DNA of 64,000 nucleotides from an uncultured Roseobacter sp. (GCA_947501635.1 CANMWT010000011.1:1-64000), one strand, 5' to 3'. Counted from the stretch's first letter, positions 45,195-55,589 are shown. A program made the numbers and translations. Notes: a model not told the origin generated them from the letters alone.

Positions 45195-46079
45195 ATGGCA
45201 AAGGACAAGTCAAACGCCAATGATTTCACCGGCCCGCTGCGCCGGTTGCTTATCGGCGCTCTGATTTTTTGCCTGATAGGTATCTTTCTGGTCTGGCGGA
45301 TCGACAGCCCGCGTGTCGAAAGGTTCCGCGCCCATGTCACCGACACTTTTGTCCCCAACCTAAGCTGGGCGATGGCGCCGGTGACGGGCGCAATAAACCT
45401 GTTGAAAGACTTTGAAAGCTACCAGCGGCTGGCGCAGCAAAACCGCGAGTTGCGATCTGAATTGCGCCGCATGCAGGCTTGGAAGGAAGCTGCGCTGCAG
45501 CTTGAGCAGGAGAATGCCCGCCTGCTGGACCTCAACAACGTGCGCCTTGATCCGCGGCTGACCTATATCACCGGCGTCGTACTGGCCGACAGCGGATCGC
45601 CCTTCCGCCAGTCCGTATTGATAAATGTGGGCGCCCGCGACGGCCTTGTCGATGGCTGGGCCACCATGGACGGGATCGGCCTTGTCGGGCGGATCTCCGG
45701 TGTTGCCGACAACACGGCGCGCGTCATCTTGCTGACCGACGCCTCAAGTCGCATACCGGCGATCATTCAACCCTCCGGCCAGCGCGTGATCGTCGCCGGC
45801 GACAACTCTGCCGCACCAGTGGTTGATTTCCTTGAAGACAGCGATCAGGTGCGCCCGGGCCACAGGGTCATAAGCTCAGGCGATGGTGGCGTTTTCCCTG
45901 CCGGTCTCCTGATCGGGCAGGTCGCGGCCGACCCGACGGGCAAGCTGCGCGTGATCCTCGCCGCGGACTACCAGAGGCTGGAGTTCCTGCGGGTCCTGCG
46001 CCACCACGGCACAACGCCCGTGACCGACACCGCGACCATCATCGGACCGCAGTTGCCCGCACCCGAGGTGCTGCAATGA
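45195..46079 (+). CDS. mreC: Rod-shape determining protein MreC
   Basis: A 294-residue bitopic protein: one membrane helix (residues about 17-37), a coiled coil around 75-115 (RLAQQNRELRSELRRMQAWK), and the periplasmic beta-domains (SPFRQSVLINVGARDGLVDGW). It bridges MreB/MreD to PBP2 in the periplasm. Its start lies 62 bases after mreB, and its last four bases (ATGA) overlap mreD, so the two are coupled. Confidence 0.95.
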   Translation: MAKDKSNANDFTGPLRRLLIGALIFCLIGIFLVWRIDSPRVERFRAHVTDTFVPNLSWAMAPVTGAINLLKDFESYQRLAQQNRELRSELRRMQAWKEAALQLEQENARLLDLNNVRLDPRLTYITGVVLADSGSPFRQSVLINVGARDGLVDGWATMDGIGLVGRISGVADNTARVILLTDASSRIPAIIQPSGQRVIVAGDNSAAPVVDFLEDSDQVRPGHRVISSGDGGVFPAGLLIGQVAADPTGKLRVILAADYQRLEFLRVLRHHGTTPVTDTATIIGPQLPAPEVLQ

Positions 46080-46600
46080 ACGAACAGACCCTGACACGTA
46101 TCTGGGGCATGCGGCTGACCTTCGCGCTGATCGTTTGCATCGTGCTGTTTTTCCACCTGCTGCCGCTTGAGACGCGCCCCCAGCGGTGGGTTGGCCCTGA
46201 TCTTGTTCTGGGCTTTGCCTTTGCATGGTCCCTGCGCCGACCCGAATATGTGCCCGTCGTCCTGCTTGCGGCTTTGTTCCTGCTGGCCGACCTGTTGCTT
46301 TTTCGGCCTCCGGGGCTTTGGGCGGCGTTGGCGCTGATCGCCTGCGAGCGGCTGAAGTACCGCGCCCGCAGTCTGCGCGACGGCAGCTTTGCCAATGAAT
46401 GGCTCACAGCCTGTGTGATGATGGCTGGTGTCGCGATAGGGTACAGGCTGATCCTGATGCTGACACTGGTCGATCTGCCGCCATTTGGACTATCGGTTTT
46501 CGAGCTGGTGATGACCATGTTATTCTATCCTCTGGCAGTCGGGGTTACCCATGGGTTACTCGGGGTGCGCAAAGCCCAACCCGGCGAGCTTGACGCATGA
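46076..46600 (+). CDS. mreD: Rod-shape determining protein MreD
   Basis: A 174-residue protein with about five membrane helices (for example residues 12-28, 40-53 and 60-90). It is the small membrane partner of MreC in the elongasome and is recognised largely by position and hydrophobic profile. It overlaps mreC by four bases; the mrdA GTG is 37 bases after its stop. Confidence 0.9.
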   Translation: MNEQTLTRIWGMRLTFALIVCIVLFFHLLPLETRPQRWVGPDLVLGFAFAWSLRRPEYVPVVLLAALFLLADLLLFRPPGLWAALALIACERLKYRARSLRDGSFANEWLTACVMMAGVAIGYRLILMLTLVDLPPFGLSVFELVMTMLFYPLAVGVTHGLLGVRKAQPGELDA

Positions 46601-46637
46601 TGCAAAACAGAGTGACGATAAAGCAGGAGGACGGATC

Positions 46638-48581
46638 GTGAAAAAGACACGTGCTGAAACTGATTTCAGCCACCGTCATATCTCGCGGCGGGCGGCACTG
46701 CTGGGCGGCGCGCAGCTGTTGTTCATTGGCGGACTGGCCGCGCGGATGCGCTATCTGCAGGTCGAAGAGGCGGACCAGTTCCGCCTGCTGGCCGAAGAAA
46801 ACCGCATCAACGTGCGACTGATCCCGCCATCGCGTGGCGAGGTATTTGACCGCAATGGCGCACGGCTGGCGCAGAATGCGCCTTCCTACCGCATTGTGAT
46901 CGTGCGCGAAGATGCCGGCGACGTGGATGAAACGCTGGGCAAGCTTGCCAAGATCATCCGCCTGGAAGAAGGCACCGTTGAACGCGTCAAAGAAGAGATG
47001 CGCCGCTCTGCCCCTTTCCTGCCGGTCACGGTCATCTCGGACGCCTCCTGGGACGAAATCAGCCGTGTCTCGGTCAACGCCCCTGCTTTGCCGGGGATCA
47101 CGCCCGAGGTCGGGCTAAGCCGAGTATACCCGCAAGGGTCTGATTTTGCACATGTTTTAGGATATGTAGGCCCCGTATCGGACTATGATCTGTCCAAGAT
47201 CGAAGACCCTGAGCCGGTCTTGATGATCCCACGTTTTCAGATCGGCAAGGTCGGTGTGGAAACCAAGCTTGAACCCCTGTTGCGCGGAAAGGCCGGTGCA
47301 AAACGGGTCGAAGTCAACGCCGCGGGCCGCGTGATGCGCGAGTTGGACAGACAGGAAGGCAAACCCGGATCGGACATTCAGCTGACGATAGACTCTGCCC
47401 TGCAGGGTTACGTTCAGGCCCGGATCAGCAAGGAAAGCGCAAGCGCGGTCATCATCGATTGCGACACAGGCGATCTGCTGGCCTGCGCCTCGGCACCGTC
47501 GTTTGACCCAAACCTCTTTGTCCGCGGCATTTCCCAAGCCGACTACGGCGCGTTGACCGGCAACAAATACCGCCCGCTTGCCAGCAAGACCGTGCAGGGC
47601 CTCTACCCGCCCGGCTCCACCTTCAAGATGATCACGGCCATGGCCGCTTTGGAAGCGGGGCTGATCGGTCCTGACGAAACCGCCTATTGCCCGGGGCACC
47701 TGACCGTATCCGGACGCCGCTTCCACTGCTGGAAACGCGCGGGTCACGGTTGGGTGGACCTGCAGGATTCGCTCAAGAAATCCTGCGATGTCTATTACTA
47801 CGATCTGGCCATCAAAGTTGGCATCGAAAAGATCTCTGCTATGGCACGGCGTTTCGGCCTTGGGATCAAACATGATGTCCCGATGTCGGCGGTGGCAGAA
47901 GGGCTTGCGCCGACCATGCAGTGGAAAGAGACGTTCCACGGGCAGCCGTGGCGCGTTGGTGACACTGTGAACTCTTCTATCGGGCAAGGCTTTTTGCTGG
48001 CCTCCCCTTTGCAGCTGGCCGTGATGTCGGCGCGAATTGCAACCGGACGCGAGGTGTCACCGCGGCTTATCAAATCGGTGGACGGGGTCGAACAGCCGCT
48101 CAGAGGCGGCGAGAGCCTTGGCGTCAACGAAAACAACCTGCGCAAGATGCGGCGCGCGATGCATGCGGTTGTAAATGACAGACGCGGCACGGCGTATCGG
48201 TCGCGCATCATAGCCGAAGACATGCGCATGGCGGGCAAGACCGGCACCAGTCAGGTACGCAACATCACGGCCGCTGAACGGCGTGCGGGCGTGATCCGCA
48301 ACGAAGACCTGCCGTGGGAACGCCGCGACCATGCCCTGTTTGTCAACTTTGCCCCGTTCGACAGGCCGAAAATCGCGGTTTCCGTGATCGTCGAGCATGG
48401 CGGCGGTGGCTCTAAGGCAGCGGCACCGATTGCACGCGACATCACGCTTCAGGCGCTTTACGGGGGGCAGCCCCCGCTGGAAGCCTACCCCGCTAAGGAC
48501 CGCGACCGCATCGCCACCCAACAGGAAGAGTTGCGCGCGATACAGCCGCTTGTGTCGATCAACGGGCGCGATCAGGCATGA
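46638..48581 (+). CDS. mrdA: Penicillin-binding protein 2 (peptidoglycan transpeptidase)
   Basis: A 647-residue class B PBP. A single membrane anchor near residues 20-36, then the pedestal domain (VYPQGSDFAHVLGYVGPVS) and transpeptidase domain with GSTFKMITA (Ser-x-x-Lys near 330), SCD as the SxN-type motif in KKSCDVYYYD, and KTGT in MAGKTGTSQV. It cross-links peptidoglycan during lateral elongation with RodA. The GTG start at 46638 has GCAGGAGGAC upstream; the open frame to 46551 overlaps mreD. Overlaps rodA by four bases. Confidence 0.96.
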   Translation: MKKTRAETDFSHRHISRRAALLGGAQLLFIGGLAARMRYLQVEEADQFRLLAEENRINVRLIPPSRGEVFDRNGARLAQNAPSYRIVIVREDAGDVDETLGKLAKIIRLEEGTVERVKEEMRRSAPFLPVTVISDASWDEISRVSVNAPALPGITPEVGLSRVYPQGSDFAHVLGYVGPVSDYDLSKIEDPEPVLMIPRFQIGKVGVETKLEPLLRGKAGAKRVEVNAAGRVMRELDRQEGKPGSDIQLTIDSALQGYVQARISKESASAVIIDCDTGDLLACASAPSFDPNLFVRGISQADYGALTGNKYRPLASKTVQGLYPPGSTFKMITAMAALEAGLIGPDETAYCPGHLTVSGRRFHCWKRAGHGWVDLQDSLKKSCDVYYYDLAIKVGIEKISAMARRFGLGIKHDVPMSAVAEGLAPTMQWKETFHGQPWRVGDTVNSSIGQGFLLASPLQLAVMSARIATGREVSPRLIKSVDGVEQPLRGGESLGVNENNLRKMRRAMHAVVNDRRGTAYRSRIIAEDMRMAGKTGTSQVRNITAAERRAGVIRNEDLPWERRDHALFVNFAPFDRPKIAVSVIVEHGGGGSKAAAPIARDITLQALYGGQPPLEAYPAKDRDRIATQQEELRAIQPLVSINGRDQA

Positions 48582-49717
48582 GTTATCTAGAGTATAACGT
48601 CAAACATACGCCCACCGGGCTGCGCAAGATTTTCTACCTCAACTGGCCGGTCGCGATCCTGCTGGCAACCGTATCCGGCGCCGGGTTTCTGATGCTCTAC
48701 TCGGTTGCGGGCGGGTCGTTCTCACCCTGGGCCGAGCCGCAGATGAAACGTTTCGCAGCGGGCTTTGCGCTGATGATTTTCGTTGCCATGGTGCCGATCT
48801 GGTTCTGGCGCAGTTTATCCGGCATGGCCTATCTGGTTACGCTGCTGTTGCTGGTTGCGGTTGAGCTTTTCGGGACTGTGGGGATGGGCGCGCAGCGTTG
48901 GATCGATCTGGGCTTCATGCGGCTGCAACCTTCGGAGTTGATGAAGATCACGCTGGTGATGCTGCTTGCGGCCTACTACGACTGGCTGCCCGCCAAAAAG
49001 ACATCCAGACCGCTATGGGTATTGATACCGGTGGTTATCATCATCGTGCCGGTGATGCTGGTCTTGCGGCAACCTGATCTTGGCACGTCGATCCTGCTGC
49101 TGGCGGCGGGGGGCGGTCTGATGTTTCTTGCCGGTGTTCACTGGGCCTATTTTGCCGCCGTCATCGCCAGTGGTATCGGGCTTGTTACTGCTGTTTTCCA
49201 GTCACGCGGTACGACATGGCAGCTTATCAAGGACTATCAGTTCCGGCGCATCGACACTTTCCTTGACCCCAGTTCCGACCCGTTGGGTGCAGGCTATCAC
49301 ATCACGCAATCGAAGATCGCACTGGGCTCGGGCGGATGGACCGGCCGCGGCTTTATGCAAGGTACGCAAAGCCGGTTGAACTTTCTGCCGGAAAAACACA
49401 CCGATTTCATCTTTACCACGCTGGCGGAAGAGTTCGGGTTTGTCGGGGCGATATCGCTGTTGGGACTGTACACGCTGATCATCTTGTTTTGCGTCTGGTC
49501 CGCGCTGCTGAACAAAGATCGCTTTTCGTCACTCCTTATCCTTGGTATCGCGCTGAACTTCTTTTTGTTCTTTGCCGTGAACATGTCGATGGTCATGGGC
49601 CTTGCGCCTGTTGTGGGTGTCCCACTGCCGCTGGTCAGCTTTGGAGGATCGGCGATGCTGGTTCTGATGCTTGCTTTCGGATTGATGCAAAGCGCGCATG
49701 TCCACCGCCCAAGATAA
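48578..49717 (+). CDS. rodA: Rod-shape SEDS glycosyltransferase RodA
   Basis: A 379-residue SEDS-family polymerase with about ten membrane helices. It has family blocks GMGAQRWIDLGFMRLQPSELMK and FIFTTLAEEFGFVG, and a GVPLPLVSFGGSAML near the C-terminus, the SEDS signature. It polymerises glycan strands from lipid II with PBP2. It overlaps mrdA by four bases (ATGA). The following reductase gene starts ten bases after its stop, but probably is not functionally part of the cluster. Confidence 0.96.
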   Translation: MSYLEYNVKHTPTGLRKIFYLNWPVAILLATVSGAGFLMLYSVAGGSFSPWAEPQMKRFAAGFALMIFVAMVPIWFWRSLSGMAYLVTLLLLVAVELFGTVGMGAQRWIDLGFMRLQPSELMKITLVMLLAAYYDWLPAKKTSRPLWVLIPVVIIIVPVMLVLRQPDLGTSILLLAAGGGLMFLAGVHWAYFAAVIASGIGLVTAVFQSRGTTWQLIKDYQFRRIDTFLDPSSDPLGAGYHITQSKIALGSGGWTGRGFMQGTQSRLNFLPEKHTDFIFTTLAEEFGFVGAISLLGLYTLIILFCVWSALLNKDRFSSLLILGIALNFFLFFAVNMSMVMGLAPVVGVPLPLVSFGGSAMLVLMLAFGLMQSAHVHRPR

Positions 49718-49727
49718 GGACCACCCC

Positions 49728-50660
49728 ATGTCTTTGACCGTTCTTTTTGCCGCCAGTAACGATGACTGGCAGAAATACAGCGCCGCGTTGAAGACGGCCT
49801 TTGCTGATGCCCGTCTGGATGTGGCGCTGGTCACGCAGGCAGAGCCGGAAACGGTCGACTACATCATATATGCGCCATCATGCTCTTTGCGCGATTTCGG
49901 GCCCTATAAAAACACCAAGGCGGTGTTGAGCTTGTGGGCCGGTGTTGAAAAGATCGTGACCAATGAGACGCTGACCATGCCGCTGGCGCGGATGGTGGAC
50001 CCGGGCATGACCCAGTCGATGACAGAATGGGTCACCGGACATGTCATGCGTTACCACCTTGGGATGGATGCGCATATCGTCAATCCGTCACAAGACTGGA
50101 TCTGGCACTCCAACCCACTGGCGCAGGAACGGACCGTTTGCATCCTGGGGCTGGGGGAGTTGGGCACAGCCGCCGCACGGTCACTTTTGGCGCTGAACTT
50201 CAATGTATCGGGGTGGAGCAGATCAGCCAAAGCGGTCGAGGGTGTGACCTGCTTTCACGGTGCGGAGGGTCTGACACAGGCACTTGGCACTGCCGATATC
50301 GTCGTTTTGTTACTGCCGGACACAGCCGAGACGGCGAATACCCTGAACGAAAGCACCCTTGCCCTGCTGCCCAAAGGTGCGCGCATCCTCAATCCCGGAC
50401 GTGGCCCTCTGATTGACGACGCGGCATTGATTGACGCACTGGACAGTGGCCGGATCGCCCATGCAACGCTGGATGTGTTCCGGGTGGAGCCGCTGCCGGT
50501 GGACCATCCGTTCTGGGCGCATCCCAAGGTGACGGTCACGCCGCATATTGCGGCGGCAACACGGCCTGTGACGTCTTCTGTCGAGATCGCCCGCAACATC
50601 AGGCTGTGCGAAGACGGCCAACCGATGATCAATCTGGTTGACCGCGCACGTGGATACTGA
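49728..50660 (+). CDS. D-isomer 2-hydroxyacid dehydrogenase (GhrA-like glyoxylate/hydroxypyruvate reductase)
   Basis: A 310-residue NAD(P)-dependent 2-hydroxyacid dehydrogenase. The nucleotide fold opens ILGLGELGTAAARSLLAL, the catalytic Arg is in NPGRGPLIDD, the Glu in DVFRVEPLP and the His in VTPHIAAAT. It probably reduces glyoxylate or hydroxypyruvate, as GhrA does. TAAGGA precedes the ATG at 49728. It lies ten bases after rodA, so it may be read through. It converges on the M3 peptidase gene. Confidence 0.9.
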   Translation: MSLTVLFAASNDDWQKYSAALKTAFADARLDVALVTQAEPETVDYIIYAPSCSLRDFGPYKNTKAVLSLWAGVEKIVTNETLTMPLARMVDPGMTQSMTEWVTGHVMRYHLGMDAHIVNPSQDWIWHSNPLAQERTVCILGLGELGTAAARSLLALNFNVSGWSRSAKAVEGVTCFHGAEGLTQALGTADIVVLLLPDTAETANTLNESTLALLPKGARILNPGRGPLIDDAALIDALDSGRIAHATLDVFRVEPLPVDHPFWAHPKVTVTPHIAAATRPVTSSVEIARNIRLCEDGQPMINLVDRARGY

Positions 50661-50663
50661 CGG

Positions 50664-52676
50664 CTAGGCGGCGGTCAGACCACGCCCTTTCAGCAAGGCA
50701 TCAACCCCCGGCAAACGCCCGCGAAAAGCTGTGTACAGCTCTGCCGCGTCCGACCGTCCACCCGCGGACAGGATATGCTCTTCCAGCGCCTTTGCCCGTT
50801 CGGGGTCAAAAGCACTGCCAGCTTCCTCGAAAGCTTCGAAAGCATCGGCATCCATTACTTCGGACCACATATAGCTGTAGTACCCGCTAGAATAGCCGTC
50901 GCCGGAAAACACATGGGCAAAATGCGGGGTTGCGTGACGCATGGTGATGGCCTGCGGCATCCCGATATCATCCAGTACCTGTTTCTGCCTGACCATGGGA
51001 TCAGCCGGAGCAGGCCCTTCGTGAAAGGCAAGGTCGACCAGCGCCGAAGCTACATATTCCACCGTCTGGAAACCCATATCATAGGTCGCGGCATCCAAGA
51101 CTTTCTGCAGCATATCCTGCGGGATTGGCTGGCCTGTTTCTGCATGCACGGCAAACTCGGAAAGAACTTCGGGCACTTCAAGCCAATGCTCGTAAAGCTG
51201 GCTGGGCAGTTCGACGAAATCGCGCGCCACGGAGGTGCCGGATATGCTTTCGTAGGTCACATCCGACAGCATCTGGTGCAAGGCGTGACCAAACTCGTGA
51301 AAGAGTGTGCGCGCGTCGTCATAAGACAACAGCGCCGGATCGCCTTTGGCAAAATTGCACACATTTATGACCACCGGGCTTTGTGACTGCGGAAACTTGG
51401 CCTGAGACCGCATCGCTGAACACCACGCCCCTGAGCGTTTCGAGCCGCGGGCGAAATAGTCGCCGATGAAAACGGCGATGTGCCGGCCATCGCGGGTGAC
51501 TTCCCACGCGCGGCAATCTTCGTGATAGAGTGGAACATCCAACGGTTTGAAGGCCAGCCCGAAGAGCCGCTCAGCACAGGCAAAACTGGCCTCGATCATC
51601 TTGTCGAGCTGAAAGTACGGTTTGAGCGCAGCCTCATCCAGATCATGCTCGGCCGCGCGACGCTTTTCGGCGTAGTAGCGCCAGTCCCATGGTTCGAGTT
51701 CATCATTGATCCCGTCAGCGCGCATCATTTCTGTCAGCCGGGCGGCATCCGCTTCGGCCTGAGCGCGTGCGGGTGTCCAGACTGCCGTGAGCAAATCGCG
51801 CACCGCCTGTGGTGTCTTGGCCATTTCGGTTTCGAGCTTGTAGTCGGCAAAGCTGTCATACCCCAGCAGCTTGGCGCGTTCTTCACGCAACATCAGCGTT
51901 TCAGCCGCGATGGCGCGGTTGTCCGTGGCGCCGCCGTTGGCCCCGCGCGCGGCCCATGCCTCGAACGCTTTCTTGCGCAAGTCACGGCGCGGAGAGAACT
52001 GCAGAAAGGGAACGATCAGCGACCGCGACAACGTGACAACCGGCCCCGCCTCGCCCTTCTCTGCACCAGCCGCCCGTGCGGCATCCACAACAAATTCGGG
52101 CAGCCCTTCAAGATCAGCTTCCGCCAGTGGCATGAACCAATCACGTTCATCCGCAAGAAGGTTTTGCGTGAATTCGGTGCCCAACACGGCCAGACGGGCC
52201 TTGATCTCTTTCATGCGCTGCTCATCCGCGCCTTCCAATGCAGCACCTGACCGCACAAAACCGCGGTGTGTCAGCATCAATACGCGCGCCTGCTCGTCTG
52301 TCAGGTCCAGCGTCTCGCGTTGTTCCCAAAGCGCGGCAACACGGGCAAAAAGCGCCTTATTGCTTGATATCTCGGAGAAATGCGCCGCCAGCTTAGGCGA
52401 AAAACTGCGCTGCAGGGCCTCGCGCTCGGTATTGCTGTCGGCTCCTGCAACAGTAAAAAACACCGACAACACCTTGTCGAGCGACGCCCCCGCCGCTTCC
52501 AGCGCTTCGACCGTATTGGCAAAGGTCGGGTCCGTGTCAGATGCCGCTATGGCGTCGATTTCAGCGCGGTGGTCGGCCAGCGCCTGATCCAGCGCGGGCT
52601 CGAAATCTGCGTCGGAAATCGTGTCAAAGGGGGCGATCTGGAAGGGTGTCGTCCAGTCTTGCAGTAGCGGGTTCAT
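50664..52676 (-). CDS. M3 family metallopeptidase (oligopeptidase A / dipeptidyl carboxypeptidase type)
   Basis: A 670-residue zinc peptidase of the thimet/oligopeptidase A group. The zinc site is FHEFGHALHQML (HEFGH, about residue 460), with a distant Glu ligand in the following SISGTSVARDFVELPSQ region. It has no signal peptide and so degrades short peptides in the cytosol. Its start is 81 bases downstream of moeB on the same strand. Confidence 0.93.
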   Translation of the reverse strand: MNPLLQDWTTPFQIAPFDTISDADFEPALDQALADHRAEIDAIAASDTDPTFANTVEALEAAGASLDKVLSVFFTVAGADSNTEREALQRSFSPKLAAHFSEISSNKALFARVAALWEQRETLDLTDEQARVLMLTHRGFVRSGAALEGADEQRMKEIKARLAVLGTEFTQNLLADERDWFMPLAEADLEGLPEFVVDAARAAGAEKGEAGPVVTLSRSLIVPFLQFSPRRDLRKKAFEAWAARGANGGATDNRAIAAETLMLREERAKLLGYDSFADYKLETEMAKTPQAVRDLLTAVWTPARAQAEADAARLTEMMRADGINDELEPWDWRYYAEKRRAAEHDLDEAALKPYFQLDKMIEASFACAERLFGLAFKPLDVPLYHEDCRAWEVTRDGRHIAVFIGDYFARGSKRSGAWCSAMRSQAKFPQSQSPVVINVCNFAKGDPALLSYDDARTLFHEFGHALHQMLSDVTYESISGTSVARDFVELPSQLYEHWLEVPEVLSEFAVHAETGQPIPQDMLQKVLDAATYDMGFQTVEYVASALVDLAFHEGPAPADPMVRQKQVLDDIGMPQAITMRHATPHFAHVFSGDGYSSGYYSYMWSEVMDADAFEAFEEAGSAFDPERAKALEEHILSAGGRSDAAELYTAFRGRLPGVDALLKGRGLTAA

Positions 52677-52757
52677 CGTGCAGGTCTCCTTTACGACTGT
52701 AGCTAGGGTGCGGCACCGGCGAACGCAACAGCGCCCCGCGCAGTTTCGGCTGACGGC

Positions 52758-53822
52758 TCAGGACGCGCGGGCGTGCACACTGCCGCAGGTCGGGCAATCT
52801 GACCGGCGTTTGACACCAAGTGTGCGGCTTTCGCCGTAAAGCGCGTCATAGATGACCATCTGCCCGCGCAAGGCGGTGCCCGCGCCGGTGATGACCTTGA
52901 CCGCCTCGACTGCCATCATGGCACCGATGACACCCGGCAACGGACCAAGCACACCTGCTTCGGCACAGGACGGTGCCAGTTCCGGCGCAGGCGGGCTGTC
53001 GAACACACATTGATAGCAGGGGGCATCCTGCGCCGGATCGAACACGCTGAGCTGTCCCTCCCATTGGCTGAGCGCGCCGGATATCAAAGGAATTCCGGCA
53101 TCAACGGCTGCCCGGTTGGTCAGGTAGCGGGTATCAAAGTTGTCGGTCCCATCCAGCACCAGATCATACTCCGCAAAAAGTTTCGACGCTATGTCAGCGG
53201 TCAGGCGTCGCTGATAAGGGCGTACGGTAACATAGGGGTTTTGCGCCTCCATCGCTTCCTTGGCGGAAAACACCTTGGGCAGGCCGATAGCTGCATCCGT
53301 GTGGATCACCTGACGTTGCAGGTTGGCGTTTTCGACTGTGTCGTCATCAATCACGCCAATCGTACCCACGCCCGCGGCTGCAAGATACTGTAACGCTGGC
53401 GCCCCCAGCCCCCCGGCGCCGACAACCAGTACTTTCGCCTCTTTGAGGCGCTTTTGTCCGGGCCCACCTATCTCGCGCAGCACCATGTGGCGGGCATAGC
53501 GGTTCAGCTCGGTTTCACTGAACCGCGCCGCAGGCGCACCGGCGGCTTCGCTCTGTGCTTCGCCTTCCTGCGCGCGGGCCCGCAGCCTTGCCAGCACAGA
53601 GCGGTAGAGTAAAGCAAGCACAAGAAAGCCGCCCAGGATCAGCCAAAGCGCGGCGCTTTCGCCCGTTGCCATGCGCAATGGGTGCCCGTCAGGCAAAGCG
53701 ACATGCAGCCCCAGTACCGCAACATATAGAACGCCAATCATCAGGTACCGCGCGGAATGCGGTACCTTCATCAGCGCGCCGATGCCCCACAGCATGGCGC
53801 AAAGCGCAAAAACCAAAAGCAT
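52758..53822 (-). CDS. moeB: Membrane-anchored MoeB/ThiF-type adenylyltransferase
   Basis: A 354-residue protein. Residues about 1-17, 24-43 and 59-75 are hydrophobic, and a short Ala/Glu-rich linker leads to a ThiF/MoeB domain from about 108 (FSETELNRYARHMVLREIGG). The ATP site is VVGAGGLGAPA (GAGGLG 135-140), the zinc CxxC pairs are PCYQCVF and CPTCGSV. It adenylates the C-terminus of a ubiquitin-like sulfur carrier such as MoaD or ThiS. The membrane extension is the odd part. The dut stop and the ATG share one base (TAATG). Confidence 0.92.
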   Translation of the reverse strand: MLLVFALCAMLWGIGALMKVPHSARYLMIGVLYVAVLGLHVALPDGHPLRMATGESAALWLILGGFLVLALLYRSVLARLRARAQEGEAQSEAAGAPAARFSETELNRYARHMVLREIGGPGQKRLKEAKVLVVGAGGLGAPALQYLAAAGVGTIGVIDDDTVENANLQRQVIHTDAAIGLPKVFSAKEAMEAQNPYVTVRPYQRRLTADIASKLFAEYDLVLDGTDNFDTRYLTNRAAVDAGIPLISGALSQWEGQLSVFDPAQDAPCYQCVFDSPPAPELAPSCAEAGVLGPLPGVIGAMMAVEAVKVITGAGTALRGQMVIYDALYGESRTLGVKRRSDCPTCGSVHARAS

Positions 53823-54295
53823 TACTTGCTCCCTGTTGAGCCAAAACCACCGCTGCCGCGTGCAGAAGCACCCAATGTATCCGCCAGCGCAAAACGCGCC
53901 TGAACAACGGGCGCGATCACCATCTGGGCCACGCGCATCCCGTTAGACACCTCAAAGGGCATGTCGCCGGTGTTGAGCAGAATGACACCAACCACCCCTC
54001 TGTAGTCGCTGTCTATCGTGCCGGGGCTATTGGCCAGCGTAATACCCTGCTTGAGCGCAAGACCGGAGCGCGGTCTGATTTGCACCTCGTACCCCTGCGG
54101 GATTTCCATGCGCAGGCCGGTCGGCACCAGTTTGCGGCCGCCCGGTGGCAGCATGATCGGGCCCGACGGCAGGTTGGCGCGCAGATCAGCGCCCGCCGCA
54201 CCTGCGGTCTCGTAGGTGGGCAGGCCCAGACTGCGGTCCGCCCCTTCTGCCCATGTAACGATAATTTCGACGGCATGGCCTTTTTCATCCCGCAT
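53822..54295 (-). CDS. dut: dUTP diphosphatase
   Basis: A 157-residue trimeric dUTPase. Motif 2 is [12 protein letters not shown], motif 3 [13 protein letters not shown], and the C-terminal lid motif 5 is GSGGFGSTG. It breaks dUTP to dUMP and PPi, keeping uracil out of DNA. The coaBC stop and the dut ATG share one base (TGATG), and dut shares one base with moeB, so coaBC-dut-moeB form one compact operon. The coaBC-dut order is common in bacteria. Confidence 0.96.
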   Translation of the reverse strand: MRDEKGHAVEIIVTWAEGADRSLGLPTYETAGAAGADLRANLPSGPIMLPPGGRKLVPTGLRMEIPQGYEVQIRPRSGLALKQGITLANSPGTIDSDYRGVVGVILLNTGDMPFEVSNGMRVAQMVIAPVVQARFALADTLGASARGSGGFGSTGSK

Positions 54296-55503
54296 CAATG
54301 ATCCCCCGCCTGTGAGAAATGGTCGGCAATTCGCGCGGCGAGGCGCTGTGCGACCTGATCTTTCGACATCCGTGGCCAGACATCCACGCCGTTTGCGTCA
54401 ATCACCGTGACGGCGTTTTCGCTGCCGCCCATGATGCCTGTCGCAGGCGATACGTCGTTGGCCACAATCCAGTCGCACCCCTTGCGGATACGTTTTGCCG
54501 TGGCATGCGCCACCACGTCGTCGGTTTCAGCGGCAAAGCCAACGACCAGCGGCGGGCGCCCCTCGCTCATGCGGGAAACTTCGCGCAACAGATCAGGATT
54601 TTCCGCAAAGCTCAGCACCGGCAGACCATCCAGGGACTTTTTCAGCTTTTGGTCGCTGGCAGAGGCAACACGCCAATCCGCCACCGCAGCGGCAAAGACA
54701 CCAGCGTCAACCGGCAGGGCGGCGCGGACCGCCTCCTGCATTTCAAGCGCTGTTTCGACGCGCACAACCTGCGCGTCAGGCGGCGGTGGTACGTCAGCGG
54801 GGCCGGTGATGAAAACAACCTCCGCCCCCTGCGCCATCAGGGCTTTCGCAATGGCAGTCCCCTGCGCTCCGGAAGATCGGTTCGCAATGTAGCGCACGGG
54901 GTCTATCGGCTCGTGCGTCGGACCCGAGGTTACGAGAATCTTGCGGCCGCTCAGGGGGCCTTTTTCAAACTGCTGGCTGATCGCCGCGACAATCTCCAGC
55001 GGCTCTGACATCCGGCCGGGTCCGAATTCGCCGCAGGCCATATCGCCGGCGTTGGGCCCCACAAAGGCAACGCCATCCTGACGCAGTTGTTCGGCGTTCC
55101 GGCGCGTTGCGGGGTGTTCCCACATGCGCACGTTCATCGCGGGGGCGATCAGAACCGGCGTGTCTGTGGCCAGTAGCAGTGTGCTGGCCAGATCATTAGC
55201 CAGTCCCTGCGCCATCTTTGCCATCAAATCCGCCGTGGCTGGTGCCACAACGACAATATCGGCAACGCGGCTGAGCTGGATATGCCCCATCTCCGCTTCG
55301 TCGGTCAGATCAAAAAGGTCGCGGTAAACCTTGGTGCCAGCCAGTGCCGAGACAGAGAGCGGCGTTACAAACTCTTCGGCGGCTTTTGTCAGAATCGGAG
55401 TCACCTGTGCCCCTTGTTCACGCAGGCGGCGGATCAGGTCCAGCGTTTTGAAGGCGGCAATACCGCCCCCGATGATAAGCAAAACATGTTTTCCAGTGAG
55501 CAT
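54295..55503 (-). CDS. coaBC: Bifunctional phosphopantothenoylcysteine decarboxylase / synthetase
   Basis: A 402-residue two-domain enzyme. The N-terminal flavin decarboxylase part (CoaC) has [12 protein letters not shown] and the catalytic-cysteine block [13 protein letters not shown]; the C-terminal synthetase part (CoaB) has [18 protein letters not shown]. It makes 4'-phosphopantetheine for coenzyme A. The ATG at 55503 is preferred over the upstream ATG at 55524, as GAAGG lies before it. Confidence 0.96.
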   Translation of the reverse strand: MLTGKHVLLIIGGGIAAFKTLDLIRRLREQGAQVTPILTKAAEEFVTPLSVSALAGTKVYRDLFDLTDEAEMGHIQLSRVADIVVVAPATADLMAKMAQGLANDLASTLLLATDTPVLIAPAMNVRMWEHPATRRNAEQLRQDGVAFVGPNAGDMACGEFGPGRMSEPLEIVAAISQQFEKGPLSGRKILVTSGPTHEPIDPVRYIANRSSGAQGTAIAKALMAQGAEVVFITGPADVPPPPDAQVVRVETALEMQEAVRAALPVDAGVFAAAVADWRVASASDQKLKKSLDGLPVLSFAENPDLLREVSRMSEGRPPLVVGFAAETDDVVAHATAKRIRKGCDWIVANDVSPATGIMGGSENAVTVIDANGVDVWPRMSKDQVAQRLAARIADHFSQAGDH

Positions 55504-55589
55504 CTCTTTGCCTTCGCTACGCATTGCCCGACCATAGGCCGCGCGCGCCGTGACTGCCAGCCTTTCCGGACCACCCTGTCGACTGCCGG

